A DNA stretch of 64,000 nt from Ephemerocybe angulata (Eukaryota > Basidiomycota > Agaricomycetes > Agaricales > Psathyrellaceae). Positions 10,195 to 20,540 of the stretch are shown piece by piece. Position numbers and translations under genes: made by a program. The notes under the pieces are model-generated. The model saw only the letters and a list, made by a program, of their open reading frames with translations. It was not told where the DNA came from and did no database searches. Location: the NCBI GenBank assembly GCA_013368325.1, contig JAACJK010000001.1, forward strand, positions 3,648,596 through 3,712,595, in the 5' to 3' direction. Within the stretch, counting starts at the first letter, position 1. Every line of letters starts with the position of its first letter.

Positions 10195-10884
10195 ATGCCT
10201 CAATACACCCACACCCGTCACGGTTCGCGCGAGCTTGCGCCAGCAGGAACGCCAGCCCCGGCTCCGTTCACACTTAATCTCGCTCCCATCTCAGTCGACC
10301 ACCACCCTGCCGCCCTCGCCGCCGACCCTGGCTTACAGCCCATCAATGCCATCTCCCCGCTCCTCTACACCCTAAAGCACACCGACTACTACTACATCAA
10401 GGATCAAGAAGGACAACCACTCTACTCGTTGAACCACAACTTGGTCAACGCGCTCCAATGGAGCTGCCAAGGTCTCGTTGCGAGTACCATCGAGGCTGTG
10501 GCTGGACCTACCGGGACTGCGTACATGAACAATCTCCCCGACAACGTCTTCGCTGAGATCGACATGCCCCGACCGGCGCTTCTACACCCGGCCAACCGCT
10601 TCGCCTTCAACCCGCTCCACGGCTACGGCACGTACGACGCCCTTACCGAACTGTTCGCGCGTCATCAACGATGGGGGTTGGAAATGGCGCAGTGGATGTT
10701 GGACGCGCGTGAGGCAGCACGAGCCAAGGGGCCAGGAAGTTGTTCTTGGAATTGGGATCGCGTGCAGATGCCTGCTCCGGCGGTTGGCACGACCTCGCCG
10801 CTCGCGACTCAAGCTGAGATCATCGAGATCTCGTCCGGGTCCGAGGTGTCCAACGACAGCAGCGACGAAGAAGAGTGGGAGTAG
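10195..10884 (+). CDS. Extra third gene of Gypsy-1, unknown function
   Basis: A 229-codon frame with its own ATG lies between the pol stop (10110) and the 3' LTR (10935), inside the element. I do not recognise the family. The N-terminus is rich in Pro and Ala. The middle (about residues 55-175) looks globular, with aromatic residues and a run of Tyr near 64-67. The C-terminus ends IIEISSGSE and then a Ser/acidic stretch to DEEEWE. That tail fits a SUMO-interacting motif (I-I-x-I followed by Ser and acid residues). Most Ty3/Gypsy elements have no gene here, so it could be an accessory or captured gene. It lacks obvious membrane segments, so an envelope role is unlikely. Codon use is GC-rich at third positions, supporting real coding. 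Confidence 0.75.
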   Translation: MPQYTHTRHGSRELAPAGTPAPAPFTLNLAPISVDHHPAALAADPGLQPINAISPLLYTLKHTDYYYIKDQEGQPLYSLNHNLVNALQWSCQGLVASTIEAVAGPTGTAYMNNLPDNVFAEIDMPRPALLHPANRFAFNPLHGYGTYDALTELFARHQRWGLEMAQWMLDAREAARAKGPGSCSWNWDRVQMPAPAVGTTSPLATQAEIIEISSGSEVSNDSSDEEEWE

Positions 10885-10934
10885 GGTGGAATGGTTGGGA
10901 GAGTGCGTTAAGGACTCGAAGGCTGGGGGGGGTG

Positions 10935-11615
10935 TGTATCGTGATACGTTTACCTTTTATCTTTTTCCTTTTCTTTTTCTCCTTTTCTATTTCTTTCTTT
11001 TCACTTTACAAACGCGACGCAACTCGCGTAGCTAAAATGCTTTATATTCTGAAGCCTTCTCGCCCTCAACTGGTGAGAACGAGCGCGAGCGTCTTACAGA
11101 CGCCCGGCGCGCAAAGCGCGCGTGCCATACACGTGCGCGTTGCGCGTGCGCGAAGTCGGGCACAACCCCGACTTCACCGAGGATTGATCGCACATCACTG
11201 CGACCTCGTGTCCGCTCGAGCGCGTCCTCAACGACGCGCGAATATAGTAGAACATCGTAGAACCTTCTCTTTTCTTCTATTTCAATCTGTCTCATTCACA
11301 ACCTTTCTACTTCGTTCCAGTAAATACCTATCTTAGCTATATAAAAGAAGTCTTGTAAAGATTGTGAATTTATCTACTTTTTGCCCATCAAAACCCTTGC
11401 CTCGAGTTTCCTCGGCAGTTTTCGCGCTTGAGCCTTACGCTCGCGCTGCAAAGCTAGATCTTCGCCGAAAATACCATATATTTTCGACTCTATCTACACT
11501 CAATACTAAGACTATTTCTACACTTCGAATATCCAAGATAAACTGAACTTGGTATACTCAACCGGAGTATACCAGCGAATCGCGTTAACCCGACTACTCA
11601 CGTCGGTACGATTCA
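10935..11615 (+). repeat. Gypsy-1 3' LTR
   Basis: Second copy of the 681-bp LTR, followed directly by the right target duplication GCGGA (11616-11620). It appears identical to the 5' LTR. Confidence 0.95.
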
Positions 11616-13174
11616 GCGGACATCGTCCCTACCATCCTAGGCACTGGAGACAGCGCCTAGAGTGTCGAGGGACGAGTATCACCCTGAGAGAAACAGTGTG
11701 TGACAGACTGGATTTATCAGGGAGTTCGAGGATCAGGGCGCCGCAAAACAGTGCAATCAAGCCCATGTGACGGTAGATCCACTTCGTATTAGACAGATTC
11801 TCCAACCCAAAACTTATCGCACGCATAATCCTGGGTAGGGTGAATGAGCGACGACGAGAGCTAAGCGATCGTCAAAGCGCGCAGAGCAGAAAGTACAAAT
11901 AGACGAGCGGAAACGCCCCTTGCAAGGAAGAGCATGAATTCGGACCGCGTGCCAGAAATAAAGAGTAGAGGGAAAAGCCATGCCCTCGAATGTACCATCG
12001 CCTCATATTCCCCACGCCTTGTGGCAACACACACTATCTTCCCAGCCCCCAACACGGGAGAGCGGGAATCGGCGAGGGTGCGGGAGCAGAGGTGGAGGTT
12101 TCACGGGAATCTGGGAATCGAGGAGAAGGAGAGAGTATAGGGAGCAAACAAGAAAGGCAATACACCGTCTCTGTATCCGCACAACGAGTTCCACTCCAGA
12201 GCATTGAACCGAGCATATGCAAAGGATGGACATCGTACGCAGCCATCGGAAAAGAGATGTTGCACAGCCGGCTGGGCCGCAGTCGGCTCCGAAGCGCGAT
12301 TCTATGTGCCATGGATGGCAAGCGGATGCCCCAGGCGCGGTACGTGCCTTCAGAACTGAGTGTGTTGGGAGGTAGGAAGGGGAGCGATTTCACTGCCTGC
12401 CTGCCCGCATTAGCCGTCTGAAATGACTCGCTGCCTATAGAGAGGAGCGATCGATGTACCAGGTCCCGATTGTCGGTATGGGCGAGAATATGGAGCCCAC
12501 CCTCTGCACACGACCACCCGCGGACCCACAGTGATAAGACCCAAGCGTTGCTGAGCATTGCCGTGTTTGTGGGTAGTCACCAGTACATCGTTTGCACATC
12601 GAGGGATGGCGGGTAGGCGCCCTTAGGGTTGCTGCTAAGTGCTTCGAGCGATCGCATATCGCTTGAAGGTGCAAGCTCCAATGACTCTTGTAACAAAGTT
12701 CGCGAGACTAGGAGTGGGGGCAGGGGCTGGATGAAAGCGGAGGTGCGCGACAAGGTGAAGGTTCGGGGTCAAGAGACGAACGGCAACCGTCAGCTACCGT
12801 CACGAGCCGTCACGTCAGGGGGCCTCGGCCGGATATCCAAATCCAGAACGGTGATGCAAACATGCAGATAGGGGCAAGTTGACAGGGCGTCTAACCACCA
12901 TTGGAGAGGTTGGGGAACGTGGTTACGCGCTAATGCCTTGCGTGTACTTATAGAGGTTCTCAGCTCAGGTCGAGCACAATTACTCAGGTTCTTTGATATA
13001 CTGCCACCGAGAACTTCAACTTGGCGCGTTCGATTTAATAAAATCCACAATTTACTCTTTGTTTTGGTGGGTGATCAACGCTGTGCTGGAAACGGGAAAT
13101 AAAGCTAAGGGAGGTTACAGAAATATGCCGGTACGCTCTACAACGCGACTTTATCTCCTGGCATGTAAGAACCA
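11616..13174. repeat. Decayed dispersed-repeat relics, no gene
   Basis: The start (11621-11650) contains ATCGTCCCTACCATCCTAG, seen again at about 30449-30467. Short words such as AAATAGACGAG (about 11895) recur at about 31828. This suggests a degenerate copy of a repeat also present at 15-17, 30.4-32.2 and 38.4-40.2 kb. Open frames are short and motif-free. From about 12650 to 13170 I see nothing assignable. Confidence 0.35.
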
Positions 13175-13894
13175 TTACTTCAAATCAACCCCGTCGAGGA
13201 GGTACTTGAACGGATCAGGCCTCGCAGGATTCGCCTTGTACTCAAACGCCTCCGAAGCAGCCTGGTGAACCTCCGGGTCGAAATTAACGCGCGCGAACTC
13301 AGCCGCCAAGTCCAACCCTGCCGTGACACCGCTCGAACTCCAGATCTTGCCGTCCCTAACGAAGCGCGCGTCCTTCACCCAAGTGACGTTCCTGAACTGC
13401 TGGAACTGGCCCTGCTCGACGGTGAGGCGCAGCGCGACCTTGTTCGTCGCAGCACGTTTGCCGTCCAGGAGGCCTGTTCGCGAGAGGTGGAGGGAGCCGA
13501 CGCAGACGGTGAGGAGGCCTTTGAGCTCGGGGAAGCGGGCTTGGATGAACTTGGTGGCTTCGACAGGGAAGGTGTGGTAGATGTCGGCGCCGGGAATGAG
13601 GAGGTAGTCGAGGGTGGGGGTCTGGTTAAACGTCGTTGTGGGGATCTGGGGCGGCCCGGAGGAGGCGGTGATGGGGCTGAAGTCGTTGAATTCGGAGATG
13701 TAGTGCCAGGTGATGTTGGGGGCCTTCGCGACGATGGCGGGTGGGGCGATGCCGTCTAGGAAGGAGTGGGTGTGGGTGTTGAGGTAGTCGATGGGCCCGA
13801 CGAGGTCCTGGAATTGGTAGGATTTGAGGAGGAGGACGCCGAATTGGATGGCTCTGATGGTGGTGTTGACTGGGTGACTCGGAAGAAGGTGCAT
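13175..13894 (-). CDS. DJ-1/PfpI family protein
   Basis: An intronless minus-strand gene of 239 aa. The fold is the class I glutamine-amidotransferase-like (DJ-1/ThiJ/PfpI) type, with an opening strand FGVLLLKSYQFQDLVGPIDYL, LLIPGA in the middle and the nucleophile-elbow-like LLTVCVGSLHLSRTGLLDG, whose Cys is the probable active-site residue. A later IWSSSGVTAGLDLA segment is typical of the isocyanide-hydratase-like and transcriptional-regulator branches of the family. Usual length is about 220-240 aa, so it is complete. The longer open frame begins with GTG at 13936, so I chose the ATG at 13894. A TATA-like TATATAAG sits about 50 bases upstream. It is a cytosolic protein with no signal peptide; its substrate cannot be read from sequence. 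It is the only ordinary single-exon gene in this region. Confidence 0.9.
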   Translation of the reverse strand: MHLLPSHPVNTTIRAIQFGVLLLKSYQFQDLVGPIDYLNTHTHSFLDGIAPPAIVAKAPNITWHYISEFNDFSPITASSGPPQIPTTTFNQTPTLDYLLIPGADIYHTFPVEATKFIQARFPELKGLLTVCVGSLHLSRTGLLDGKRAATNKVALRLTVEQGQFQQFRNVTWVKDARFVRDGKIWSSSGVTAGLDLAAEFARVNFDPEVHQAASEAFEYKANPARPDPFKYLLDGVDLK

Positions 13895-13941
13895 TGTGAT
13901 TTCTGCTGTTGGACTGGGGAATCCACTGGAATCCACCGTGC

Positions 13942-13949
13942 TTATATAC
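13942..13949 (-). promoter_or_regulatory. TATA box of the DJ-1-like gene
   Basis: On the minus strand the sequence reads GGTATATAAGC about 50 bases before the chosen ATG at 13894. This agrees with an RNA start between the two and supports the ATG choice. Confidence 0.5.
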
Positions 13950-13959
13950 CTCCCCTCCG

Positions 13960-14790
13960 CTCGCTGTTCACGATCGTGCCGAAGTGCACCATCGTCGTTT
14001 GCCTTTGGTGAGTAAGACCCGCAGCCCTCGCATTACTCAGACAGTCTTGGCGACGCTGACGGATACACAGTGGAGACTGCCTAGCACCGTGTACGGGTAC
14101 CTTCGGGAATTTCGAGTGGGAAGTTTTTTGGAGTTGATAGTCTCCGGTGTGCCTCCGAGATGCACTGCGCTCTGATGCTGCGCGTCTTAGCGATCCGCGT
14201 TTAACCATCACGACTCTTATATTGACTGAATGGGGTAGAAAATTCCTACGATAATGAGAAACGGGCGCTAATAGGGCAAGGGTGGTACGATACGAATCAT
14301 ACGATGCAGTTGCACTCTCTGTATGGGGCGACCGTCGCCTGCTCAGTGCTCGATGATTCAGCGTGATCATTCCCGACTTGGATTCTATTCATCCACTTTG
14401 GCTTATATTGGTTACTCATCACTTTCACTTTACTTCGTTCTGCACATTGTCGTCCATGTTCCTCTCGTCCTCGATGCATGTTTCTTCTCATTACCAAGTC
14501 TTACCTGTCGATGGACTCGGAGTACCAATTACGATTCGTCTACCTTTACTGTATTTGATAGACCTCACATTTACCATACTTCCCGGTTCGTTAATGTCTA
14601 TATGTTGTAAGTTCGTCATAAAGTATCGTTGCAGCTGCTCGCTCACGTACGGAGCCAGAACTTCGGATGAAGAACGGCGCACGAACAATAAGGCAATGAC
14701 CGATGATCATCATGCATTCATCCGGATAAGTACAACACCCACCCTGTCCTATCCGGGTTCGACCTCAAGCCCCTAAACAGCGTCCTAATC
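13960..14790. other. No supported gene
   Basis: AT-rich in part (14370-14640), with several overlapping short frames on both strands and no protein or repeat I recognise. Confidence 0.4.
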
Positions 14791-14955
14791 CTATGCCCTA
14801 GGTAAGTCATCGATCCCCGGCATGCGGTTGTCCCGATCGACATGCCCCTCAAGCGCCTTCCACTCGTTCTCCGGCGCCGTCACATCCGTCCTCCGCCCAT
14901 GCGCCTTCTCCGCCTTCTTCCGCCTTGCCGTCGCCAAATGCGGGCCCCAATAATC
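14791..14955 (-). pseudogene. Orphan terminal exon remnant
   Basis: The minus strand has a 55-codon open stretch with strongly GC-biased third positions, reading DYWGPHLATARRKKAEKA near its start and MPGIDDLPRA before a TAG at 14791. Composition and codon use look like a real C-terminal exon, unlike its surroundings. It begins after an in-frame TAA and no other exons are apparent upstream, so it is probably a fragment of a broken gene. The family is not recognised. Confidence 0.35.
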
Positions 14956-14959
14956 TTAC

Positions 14960-17070
14960 CGGGCAGCCTTTGACTGTCCAATTGACTGACCCTCCTCGGT
15001 CTTACGACTGGCTCATACTTGCTACTGCGCTCATCATTGCACAAGCGGTTCATATCCGCACCCCTCCCGAAGGTTTGGAGACACTACTTGAAGGGGGAAG
15101 GTAGGATTCGACGTCGATGCAGATGTAGATTAGGATGAAGGTCGGCGTCGTCGGGTGGTCCGACGGGAGGTGGGGAACTTGGTGGAACACAATCGGCATT
15201 TCATGCTCACATCCGGGACGGAGACGACAGAGGCAGTCGTAGTAGCTCCGTCCCAAGCTCTCGTGTAATTGAATAGCCCCGGAGTGTATACCGATTCTGT
15301 TCATTTCCTACAATAGAAACTCGGGGTGAAAGGAAGAAGGTGGAAGACGCCACCCAAGAGAGAATGGACAAATCGACGAATTACGTCTCATAGTCGGTGG
15401 GGCCATAAGAATGTGTACACCTCCGATCCGCCCCAAGAAATGACCCAAATCATTAGAAAAGGAAGGGGACAAGATACTCCAAGAAAGGGCAGTCGCCATC
15501 CGATTCCACGCCGAGCCAATAGCAGCTCATATCGCTTGTAACCCAGCACCATAGTGCAAGAACCACCCTCATATCCTAAGCGCTGGAGGCAATGCGAGCG
15601 GGGTCATGAGCGCTCAGCGAGTGCGAGCAGGAGACCAGCACCCACGGTAATGCGTGAGCTCCGAGCCCATTCGCTTCACCGCCATCCAAGCACTCACGAC
15701 ATCGCAAGTAGCCATCACCATCCGCGGAGCACTGGCAGGCGGTGAAGAACGAATTGCGAGGTATCGTGGGGCTGGGCCGGTGGATCCACTGGAAAGGGAA
15801 TCGGAGACAGGTCTATCAACCACCCCGAGCGAATGTCAGGCACGCCGCTGGCGTTCGAAGAGGAAGAAGTGCGGCCATTCTCCGAGACACGCGGCGAGCG
15901 TAGAGCACGAACACTGCGTTGGAATCAAATAAGAAGACCCAACCGGTCAGTGCATGGATTCAAAGCGCACCCATTGACAGTGTACCTCAACTCGCTAAGG
16001 TTCGAGCGACTGCAATGAAACATGTTCGCTGGAACCGTTCCCCCGCACACCGAGCAAAGTCCCGCCATCTCCCCGTCGCGAACGAGACCAGAAAATGGTA
16101 CCTTGACGGCAGGGTGGGACACTGGGACCTCCTCTCGTCCTGCGCTGTGATCCACGCCCGCCAACGCACCCCACACGACTCATCAGGTCTACGGGAGTTA
16201 CCGCTAAACACTCTAGACAGCGCCTAGCGGGGACCGACCGTAGGTAAGCGGCCATGCTGAGCCGTGTAGAGGGTGGAATAGCAGTTCGGGGGTGCGAGGA
16301 ACGTGCAAGAGTTGAAACACAGCGACGTAATGACGTACTGCGTACGAGTGGGAAGGCTGTGCGACGACATGGCCACCAAAGGAAGTCGAGAAGCAAAAGA
16401 TCGATGCCTAGTGCCTAAAGAGCGTCAGAGTCGGACAAACCCCTCGGAAGATTCTAGTGGCCCCCATGCCCCGTGGAAGGGTGACAGTGCCCCGAGATTG
16501 TGCCTGAGGGAGGGCCAAGCCCCAGTGCTTGGAGCAACGTAGGCACTCGAGAGAGTATCGAAAGCATCCTGACCGTCGTTCGATGGCCGCTTCGGCGCAC
16601 ACAAACGCACACGCCGCCCATCTGGTGGGACGAATTCTCATCATCGATGCACCCTCATGAATGAAAACGCACCGCTGGGCCCTCTTGGGCGGACTGTCTA
16701 TTCCTGCACACTGCGCCTACCCCCACATTCCAGCACCCCCATCTCCATCCGAATAATCGTCATCGATCGAGGGGAGAGCCGCGTTCCTGAGTCCCATAGC
16801 AACATGGTGCGCACGCTAGTTCATTGAATAGAGGTCGGAGCTGGAGAAAGAGGAGGAAGAACGCTGGACAAGGTCGAGACTGCGCGCTGGCGTTGTGGTT
16901 CGAAAGGAAGGGCAATTCCAAGGCAATTCATCAATGACTGGCGCGGCATCAAACCCTTCGCTCCAAATGGCGCTGTGATCCCACGCGCGATTGGGCGCTC
17001 TGCCGATCCTGGAAGACGCAGTTATTTCAGGATTATCATCTTGACAGTGGAAGGTGTCCCATTCAATAGC
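14960..17070. repeat. Decayed dispersed-repeat relics, no gene
   Basis: About 15647-15830 contains GTAATGCGTGAGCTCCGAG, a frame reading QVAITIRGALAGGEE and GGTGGATCCACTGG. Similar blocks occur near 30707-30800, 31020-31110, 38480-38530 and 39130-39240, where the translated core varies (EVANTVRS, DVTIQSLE, QVTVTIRST) and GGTGGATCCA recurs. The word CAGCGCCTAG (16219) matches 11653. This looks like a multi-copy sequence, possibly once coding, now full of stops. About 16800-17000 (GTGGTTCG..) resembles 32120 and 47156. Confidence 0.4.
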
Positions 17071-17079
17071 TTGAGGCCC

Positions 17080-17840
17080 GATACTTATCTCATCCTCCAC
17101 TCATACACGGCTCATATTCAACTCATACTCAACTTAAACGCAACTCATACTCCCCTTATACTCAGCTCATACTCAACTTAAACTCAACTCATACTCAAAC
17201 AGAGCGGTCTCAGGCTCATCTCACGACTCAAAACTTACATCCCGACTGGCGAGGCATGAATATCAATCAATCTATGGGCATCTGCGTTGGACGCAGGCAT
17301 AGTTCATGGATAACCGTTTCTGAGTGCTAAGCGCACCTCACGGCTCAAGCTGCTTTTAGGACTCACACTCATCTCACAGATAAAGGCTCAAGCTTCAAGG
17401 TCATCTCACAACTCAAGTACAGCTCAAGATACAAACTCAAGCAAACTCACTCAAAACTCACATCCGGAAACCTCTGGGCATCTGCGTTAAACGCAGGTAC
17501 AGGTCAAGCCAATGCAGCAAATAAAGGCTCACATCCAGAGTGGCGAACTCGCCAACCTCTGGGCATCTGCGTCAGACGCAGGTACAGACCAAGCCAACAC
17601 AGCAACTACAAACTGACATCCGGAGTGACGAACTTGTCAACCTCTGGGCATCTGAATCTGCGTCCGACGCAGGTACAGGCCAGCAAGCCCAGCAAGGAGT
17701 CAAAGCTCACATCCGGAGAGGCGAACTCGCCAACCTCTGGGCATCTGCGGCAGACGCAGGTATACGCCAAGAAGATCCATATCCTGGAACGGCACGTCAG
17801 CGTAGGGACGATGAGTTAAACACTTAGCATCGAAATTTAT
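17080..17840 (+). repeat. Tandem repeats with two conserved hairpins
   Basis: 17080-17200 is built of imperfect CTCATACTCAA-like words. From 17230 to 17790 a unit of about 70-95 bases recurs. It contains CATCCGGAGTGGCGAACTCG, then CCAACCTCTGGGCATCTGCG, then GACGCAGGTACAGGCCAAG. Each unit can form CTGCGT-nnn-ACGCAG at 17282, 17482, 17567, 17658 and 17745 (the last with one mismatch), and three units also form GGCGA-AC-TCGCC (17542, 17627, 17720). Loops vary while stems hold. Related single units occur at 27200-27260 and 28255-28300. No gene is present. Confidence 0.75.
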
Positions 17841-18592
17841 TGCAGGAGACGGGCACCTGTATAAAGTACTCATCAGCGTCGATCCCAGAAATAGAGAGCC
17901 ACATACCAGGTAAGCCAGAGTCAACAGAAAGAGAGAAGAAGATATCCTAAAGAGGGGAGGGGAGGTACACTACGGCGCCCGCCCACAGTCCAGTGGCACA
18001 AATGGCCTACCCATCAATAAATGAAGAAAAGGGCGCGAAGGGGAACTAGAGAAAGACCTGGGCTTATATATCCCAGTATTTCAAGGTCCGCTGTGGCACC
18101 GCATGGTGAGATCGCGCACGAGGCCCTGGGCGCTCGAGTGGCTCTTGGGTTCTGAGTCAGATTTTTTAGGGGGTTGTCCCCTTTATGACGATGGTATCAG
18201 GTACAGATGCATATCGATATTGATTAATATCGCGATCGGTTGTCGTACGTGTAGGGGCGACAGCGGTGGGCGCGGGAGCAACCCAAATTGGGACATCTCG
18301 TGGGACTTCAAACTTGCGCTGCGGTTTTGTGGACTGGGGCTGGTGCAATGTTGTTGTAGATTCAAAGAGACTCAGAGGCTCGGTCATTCAAGATCCTGAA
18401 ACTTGAAATTCTCACTATTCGACCCAGTGTGCGCGCGGCGTTCTGAAGATTGTCCCATCGTCGAGACTCGCCTCCTTCGGGAGAAGGCAGTCTTCGCCGT
18501 TCAGTGGGGCCCCGGCAGAGCCCCCTTCTTTTGCTTTGTCTGTCGGCTGAGTCATTTAATCGTCTAGAGAGAACTTCCGGGTTGTTATCGTA

Positions 18593-18819
18593 CACGTGTG
18601 TCCGCTGTCCGCTGTGAGAGTGCGGGCATCGCGATTAGCAACCGACGAGCCAGGTTTCTTTGACCAGCGCGTTGCTTAGGCTGGTTCTTTGAATACTTTC
18701 CGGAGTTATGTTACTATCTCATGTCACACACGTGTTTGAAATAGCAATTGGCGGAATTCAGTAACCCAAATCTGGATATGGTCGGCACAAAGGGCGGCGA
18801 AGTCATTGGTGGTATAAAA
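18593..18819 (+). promoter_or_regulatory. Promoter block of RQSARL gene A
   Basis: E-box CACGTG occurs at 18593-18598 and 18729-18734. The sequence CAAATCTGGATATGG (about 18766) and the TATA box TATAAAA (18813-18819) follow, 93 bases before the ATG. The same order (CACGTG, CCAAAT or CCGAAT followed by GGACATGG, GGTATAAAA) is found before the paralogues at 29085 and 34215. The region 17841-18590 is otherwise non-coding and similar to 28320-28790. Confidence 0.6.
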
Positions 18820-18911
18820 CGAAGTGTCGCTTTGCAGCTGCGCCTTTCTTTCCCCCTCATTCGCGCAGACACCTTTTGTGAACCCACTTCCCCTTTGCCA
18901 TTTCTTGTGCC

Positions 18912-19816
18912 ATGTCCCCACCGCCCTCACCTTCGAATTCCCCGCCTCCCTCACCTTTGGAGAAGGCTGTAAGTCCATTGATTGCCCTCTGCTCTGTGAT
19001 CTCATCTGACTCTGCGTACAGAGCCTTTCCGGGCGAATTTGCCGGGTGGCAAAGTGGTCGAAGCTCGTCAAGACCACTAAGGGGGCCATCCCAATGACCG
19101 ACCCTGTGTTTGACGGCCAGGCAATCCGTTTGAGGCGCAAGGCAGCACTTGCGCAGGTCACACCAGAGATTGGCGGCGACTCATCCTCGGTCGAGAGCGG
19201 GCCCGCCCCAACCAAAGAGGTCCTTGTACTCTTCGCTCCTCCTGGGTACTTTGCTTCCAGAGGCACCGAGGTCGCAGAGGCTACGCAGCCAGCCAAGTTC
19301 ACTGAAGGAACCAAGGCCAACAAGAAGACCGTTCGTTTTTCAGACGAGCTAATCACTCCTGCATCCACGAATCCATCGGTATGTCCATATCGCTCGCTTT
19401 TTGTATAGACTTTTACTGACATACATTTGCAGAAGAAGGATCGCGTTATCAAACCGCTCCCCAAGCGCCCTCAGCGCCAAAGCGCACGCCTCATCGCAGC
19501 GACCGCAGTCGGATCGACTTCGACTCCCCCCGCAAAGGAGAGTGCTCACACCGACGACTCCATCAAAAGTCGCGAACAGCGCCTCAAGAACGCGAAGCAC
19601 TGCCAGCTCCTTAAGTCAGGCTTGCGCCGCAAGGTCTACTGCACCCTCTGTGCATCCGAGGTCGAGTTGAAGGCGCAGAAGGAGTATTGCTTTGCGAAGT
19701 GGGTCGAGCACTGTGACTCTGCAACTCACATCGAGAAGCTCCGAGAGACCTCGGCTAAGGCGTCTGGCATTACCGTCAACGCGTCGAAAGGAAAGGGGAA
19801 GGGAAAGGCGACTTGA
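18912..19816 (+). CDS. RQSARL-family protein A, possible zinc finger
   Basis: Predicted 265-aa protein from three exons: 18912-18968, 19022-19378 and 19433-19816, all phase 0, with 53- and 54-base introns bounded by GTAAGT..CAG and GTATGT..CAG. I do not recognise a named family. Exon 1 is Pro/Ser-rich. Exon 2 carries LRRK and KEVLVLFAPP, then KFTEGTKANKK. Exon 3 carries KPLPKRPQRQSARL, a basic stretch, then YCTLCASEVELK, followed by FAKWVEHCDSATHIEKL. The last two give Cys-x2-Cys and His-x6-His spacing like a C2H2-type finger. The tail is Gly/Lys-rich (GKGKGKAT). A nuclear nucleic-acid-binding role is inferred. Paralogues lie at 29085-29945 and 34215-35000 and a fragment at 23390-23480. Start chosen because the ATG is 93 bases after a TATA box and opens a clean splice model. 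Confidence 0.8.
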
Positions 19817-20051
19817 GCGACCTTGGTCCTTGAGACTTGCGAGCGCCTGGTATATAGTTCCACCTCTTAGCCGACTTCCTTTCATCATTTCTTTGTCCTT
19901 GATTCTCCATTTTCACCATGTATTCACGCCTGGCTCTGCAAATTACCAACACACACACACACTGGGCTCCAGATCTTTTCTAACACCCGAACGAGGTCGA
20001 GGTATTACTACAAAACACCTGTATGATTGATAGTGGCATTATCGCATCGAC
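19817..20051. other. 3' flank of RQSARL gene A
   Basis: Non-coding; contains a short (AC)n run at about 19950-19962. Nothing else seen. Confidence 0.4.
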
Positions 20052-20500
20052 CTGAGACATGAGAAGTCAAGGCTTCCGATTGGGCGAGTTGAATTCATTT
20101 CAATAAGATACTACGTGTATACTAGGTAGCACTTTGATTCGAACTTGGATCTGAGAGCAGGACCCTAGTGCAGTACCCGGCGCCTCTGAGGACGCTAACC
20201 AATATGGCAACCTAACGGCATAATGGCCAGTATTAGTGGGGCCTTGGTGAAACGGTGATGATACATATATTTTTGTCATATTGCATTATTTGGAATCAGT
20301 GAAAAGCCCTTTTCTCCCTGGAATTGTACCTCGGCATAGTTTGTGAAGTGCTTTTTGCAATGTTCGCAAGTTTTGTCATATTGAAGTCCCATTGGCTTGG
20401 GACTTGAGCCCAACTTGAGCCTTTCCCGGCAGCCCGGCGATCTAGTTGCACTGATAACTCTTTCAATGAGGTCCCGGGTACTGAGACCATCCAGCATCTC
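20052..20500. repeat. Segmental duplication, copy 1
   Basis: Sequence from GAGAAGTCAAGGCTTCCGA (about 20060) through the 3' half of the first small-protein pseudogene closely matches 22036-22490, including GGCGCCTCTGAGGACGCTAA (20179 and 22169). It records duplication of the small-secreted-protein locus together with its downstream flank. Confidence 0.75.
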
Positions 20501-20540
20501 CCCTGCTCCAGGAAGTATTCGATGTCACATTCCTCAAAAA
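20276..20540 (-). pseudogene. Small secreted protein family, copy A (broken)
   Basis: Minus-strand relative of the intact genes at 22273-22673 and 23927-24293. Pieces of the conserved core are readable but fall in two frames: DIEYFLEQG, then MLDGLSTRDLIE, then KELSVQLDRR, then YDKTCEHCKKHF and GEKGFSLIPNNAI. An extra A (GAAAGAG against GAAGAG in copy C) and an inserted stretch after the RLDRR motif shift the frame. The signal-peptide exon is not found upstream (20541-20700 is unrelated). It is therefore a pseudogene. It shares its downstream flank with copy C. Confidence 0.75.

Larger units (their letters stand above)
1557..11615 (+). mobile_element. Complete Ty3/Gypsy chromovirus (Gypsy-1)
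   Basis: A 10.06-kb LTR retrotransposon. The LTRs (1557-2237 and 10935-11615, offset 9378) start with TG and end with CA. They are flanked by a perfect 5-bp target duplication, GCGGA, at 1552-1556 and 11616-11620. The order is LTR, gag (2318), pol (5404; protease, reverse transcriptase, RNase H, integrase, chromodomain), an additional gene (10195), a short G-rich polypurine-like stretch (about 10917-10934) and LTR. A possible primer-binding site begins with TGG at 2239, but I cannot name the tRNA. I saw no difference between the two LTRs where I compared them, and all main frames are open, so the insertion is recent and the element may be competent. Confidence 0.95.

Noticed and set aside
13265..13759. 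164-codon plus-strand frame rich in Glu, Gly and Val
   Set aside because: Antisense of the DJ-1-like gene, whose conserved motifs lie on the minus strand.
13895..13936. Fourteen-codon extension of the DJ-1-like gene
   Set aside because: It begins with GTG, adds nothing conserved and lies at the expected mRNA start just after the TATA box.
17080..17200. Possible telomere-type repeat
   Set aside because: The words are CTCATACTCAA-like and irregular, not TTAGGG.
17230..17790. Regular repeats resembling a CRISPR array
   Set aside because: Units are of uneven length, spacers are not unique and the context is a fungal nuclear genome without cas genes.
20120..20215. tRNA-like sequence on the minus strand (GGTTAGCG and GTTCGAATC words)
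   Set aside because: The T stem and acceptor stem do not pair and the duplicated copy near 22110-22200 has lost the GTTCGAATC box; at most a decayed tRNA or SINE piece.
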